Assembly (NCBI GenBank): GCA_006386115.1
Contig: VFIW01000038.1
Span: 333,531 to 397,530, forward strand
From: Globisporangium splendens
Lineage: Eukaryota; Oomycota; Peronosporomycetes; Pythiales; Pythiaceae
DNA: 64,000 bases
Reading direction: 5' to 3'
Part shown: piece by piece, positions 61,879-64,000 of the stretch
How positions within the stretch are numbered: the stretch's first letter is position 1
Layout of the letters: every line of letters starts with the position of its first letter
Position numbers and translations under genes: made by a program
Notes under the pieces: generated by a model
The model's database searches: none
What the model was told of the DNA's origin: nothing
Seen by the model: the letters and a program-made list of their open reading frames with translations, nothing else

Positions 61879-64000
61879 CGCTGATTCCTTCTGCTGTGTA
61901 GCGCATTTTAGCAATTAGTGATGGGTGATATGATGTGATACGGTCAGCTCGGTTTTTCGGGGCAGTTGATCTGAGCGATGTTGGATGTTGTGCGTGTGTG
62001 CTGCCTAATTATGCGATTTTGACCCAGTTTAAAAATGTGGTCACCGATATAAACCACGTGTTGTTATGCAGGTTTTGCCTTTTTCCCTTTTCTTAATCGT
62101 TCGGTTTTTATTTTGGCTTTTCCTGTTCCTCGTCAAATCAACGCCGTAACTTGTGTTCAATGCAAACGACTTGCGATGGGTGACACACGATGTAAGAGCC
62201 AATTTTTGTACGAGCATACCATCTACTGTAAACAAGTGTCATATATAAGAACAAAGATGCACCGACATGGCGCTTATGGAGTATCTCGACTGTACAAAGT
62301 ACAGCATCAAGGGTGCTTACGAGAAAAATTAGCACTTGTCCACCTCAGACAAGTCTTTTGAAGCTCGTGCTGATTTGTTACTGTAAGCAGGCTTTACCAA
62401 GTGCTTGCAAGCGCAAGTGCTATGGTTTCTCATATAGCCAGCTCTTGGCGTCGCCACACTGAGTGCTTGCCTACAACGTTCTACAATGCCCTCATTACAA
62501 TCTGACCAAGTAGAACTCGGCAAGTAATACCAGGGTCTCAATCGTGTTGGCGTTAGTTGCCAGCCCCTCTATTATGATGAAAATGATGGTTGCTGGCTCC
62601 ACACCAACCCCACTAAATGACCCCACCCTTGCATTTTGTTGATATGATGGCCTTCATTTGTTCTCACTCGTCTCTTTCTTTCTGCTTATTTTAGAGATGA
62701 AGTTCTTCGTTCAAACGCTGCAGTGAACGACACATCAGTGGTATACTCGTTGGGAGGTCCTTCCGCCTGGCGGCTTCACACAAAATTCGTTATCGTCTGA
62801 CGACGAGCGCCGTCATTTCGCCATGACGATGGCTCTCATAAACCAAACCAATTCGTCCGAAGGGTGTATGCATCACTTTTTTCGGCAATCGTTGTTTGTC
62901 GTGGTTGCACAACAAGGCACAATGAGCGACCAACACCTTCGCGCTCTGACATGCAGTTGATCCTACGGAAAGAAGAGCAGCAACACTGCAGTCAATGTGT
63001 ACATCTTTTGAATATCCCATGCAGCAAATGACGAGCGGCCATTTGATCCCTCATAAGCAACCAAGTCGTCCACTCGCAATTGCAGTGTAATTTGCACTCG
63101 TCTCTCGTTTTCAAATTGCAGAATGCAGAGGTTTGTGTCTTTCAGTACTCGACGCAGCGCGACGTCACCGAACCTGACATTTCCACATACTGCAAGTACC
63201 GTATTTGTAAGCCTTATGGGTGCTAGCTTGTTTATTTACTGTCCATGGTGAGCTCACGATGTGTGTTGCATTGCGGTGTGCACAGTGTGCTGACATCCAT
63301 TCTTGACTTGGTTTCACTATGCGATCGGTCTGTTCCTTCGCTTGCACAAACCTGTTGCGAGATGAGCACGAAGTGGAGTGCTGACTGACAGTGACCTCCC
63401 CGTCCCCTACTGTTACAACATCTGACCAGATGTTCCAATAAATCAATTCACAGGGGTTTTTGATAGCTGCACAACGCCTTTTGTAATGTCCAAATGCTTC
63501 AATATATCGATATATACAAGCTTGTTGCACAGAGGGACACGCTCCAAGTCAGCTGCGGCTGGCTCTCGTTTGGCCAGATCGTGATGTGTGGTTGCATTCG
63601 TGATGGCCATGAGGACAATGCGGCGACTTCCACCAGTGCTTCGCTGTGTGTCTGCGCTCTGCTGCTGGTTTCTGATGCACGCGCACACTCTTCATGCACC
63701 TCCATCCCCTCCCTCACCCGCCGTAATGGAGCGTTTGCACAGGTCGCGGGAAGATGGGTTCAGCAATGTTCGCACTCCAAAAGGCGAAAGGTGGGATGCC
63801 GATGATCATTTAATCGGATCTGCAGGAAGAAACGGGAGGAGCACCGCGCTCTATATCATGTGCTGCACGTTCCCTCCTTCTCCCAGGTCATCACGTCACG
63901 TTGCGACTGTGTCGCCCGAACAGCATTTCTCCACTTAGCAGGTGCTACGCGCGACTTTGGTTTAACGGCGGCATTCGTTAACAGCATCCAACCCAGGAGG
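61879..64000. other. Right end of the window; no supported gene
   Basis: Only short frames without recognisable content. An ATG at 63726 opens a frame of about 70 codons with a charged start that might be a first exon of a gene running off the window, but there is no proof. Confidence 0.4.

Noticed and set aside
62334..62352. Hairpin ACTTGTC-N7-GACAAGT followed by TTTT, resembling a bacterial terminator
   Set aside because: The window is eukaryotic and no gene ends there; a short inverted repeat is expected by chance.

Overview
The window is eukaryotic and almost certainly from an oomycete. The evidence is: an intact U2 snRNA gene carrying Utopia-type non-LTR retrotransposons that have an archaeal-like RNase H upstream of the reverse transcriptase (a combination known from oomycetes); a near-perfect match to the oomycete initiator plus flanking-region core promoter (18897-18912); compact, intron-poor genes with one short GT-AG intron; and secreted or membrane protein families typical of these organisms. 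The order cannot be fixed from sequence alone.

Layout. 1-8262: the 3' part of a very large ABCG transporter gene made of four tandem NBD-TMD modules, preceded by a 180-bp coding repeat; module 2 and the start of module 3 lie in a block full of small deletions. All modules have lost the standard Walker A, Q-loop and signature residues. 8881-16530: a secreted S33-type serine peptidase with one intron, a GPI-anchored-type secreted protein frameshifted by a 13-bp duplication, a secreted choloylglycine hydrolase/penicillin V acylase-like Ntn hydrolase with a C-terminal membrane anchor, a retroelement remnant, and a type II membrane protein. 16530-19264: intergenic DNA and a truncated paralogue of that membrane protein; both copies share a 25-bp dyad promoter element. 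19700-28038: two ferric reductase/NADPH oxidase-like genes in head-to-head orientation, essentially identical over 1,727 bp, plus a third, diverged and broken paralogue.

28412-54742: a U2 snRNA gene followed by four head-to-tail Utopia units of about 7.55 kb each. Each unit starts with U2 from nucleotide 38 onward, so the insertion point is just after the GUAGUA branch-site-pairing sequence and the first unit regenerates a complete U2 gene. Units 2 and 3 have intact ORFs of 2,287 and 2,341 codons, unit 1 is frameshifted and unit 4 is cut by an ambiguous base (N) at 54743.

54744-57850: a tandem array of about 0.73-kb units each carrying a minus-strand tRNA-Asp(GTC), with one inverted copy at 61303-61878. 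The rest (57851-61302, 61879-64000) shows no gene I can support. Several repeat arrays contain one copy riddled with small deletions next to clean copies, and there is an N at an array-array junction. Parts of the window may therefore be poorly polished assembly, and the pseudogene calls inside arrays should be read with that in mind.
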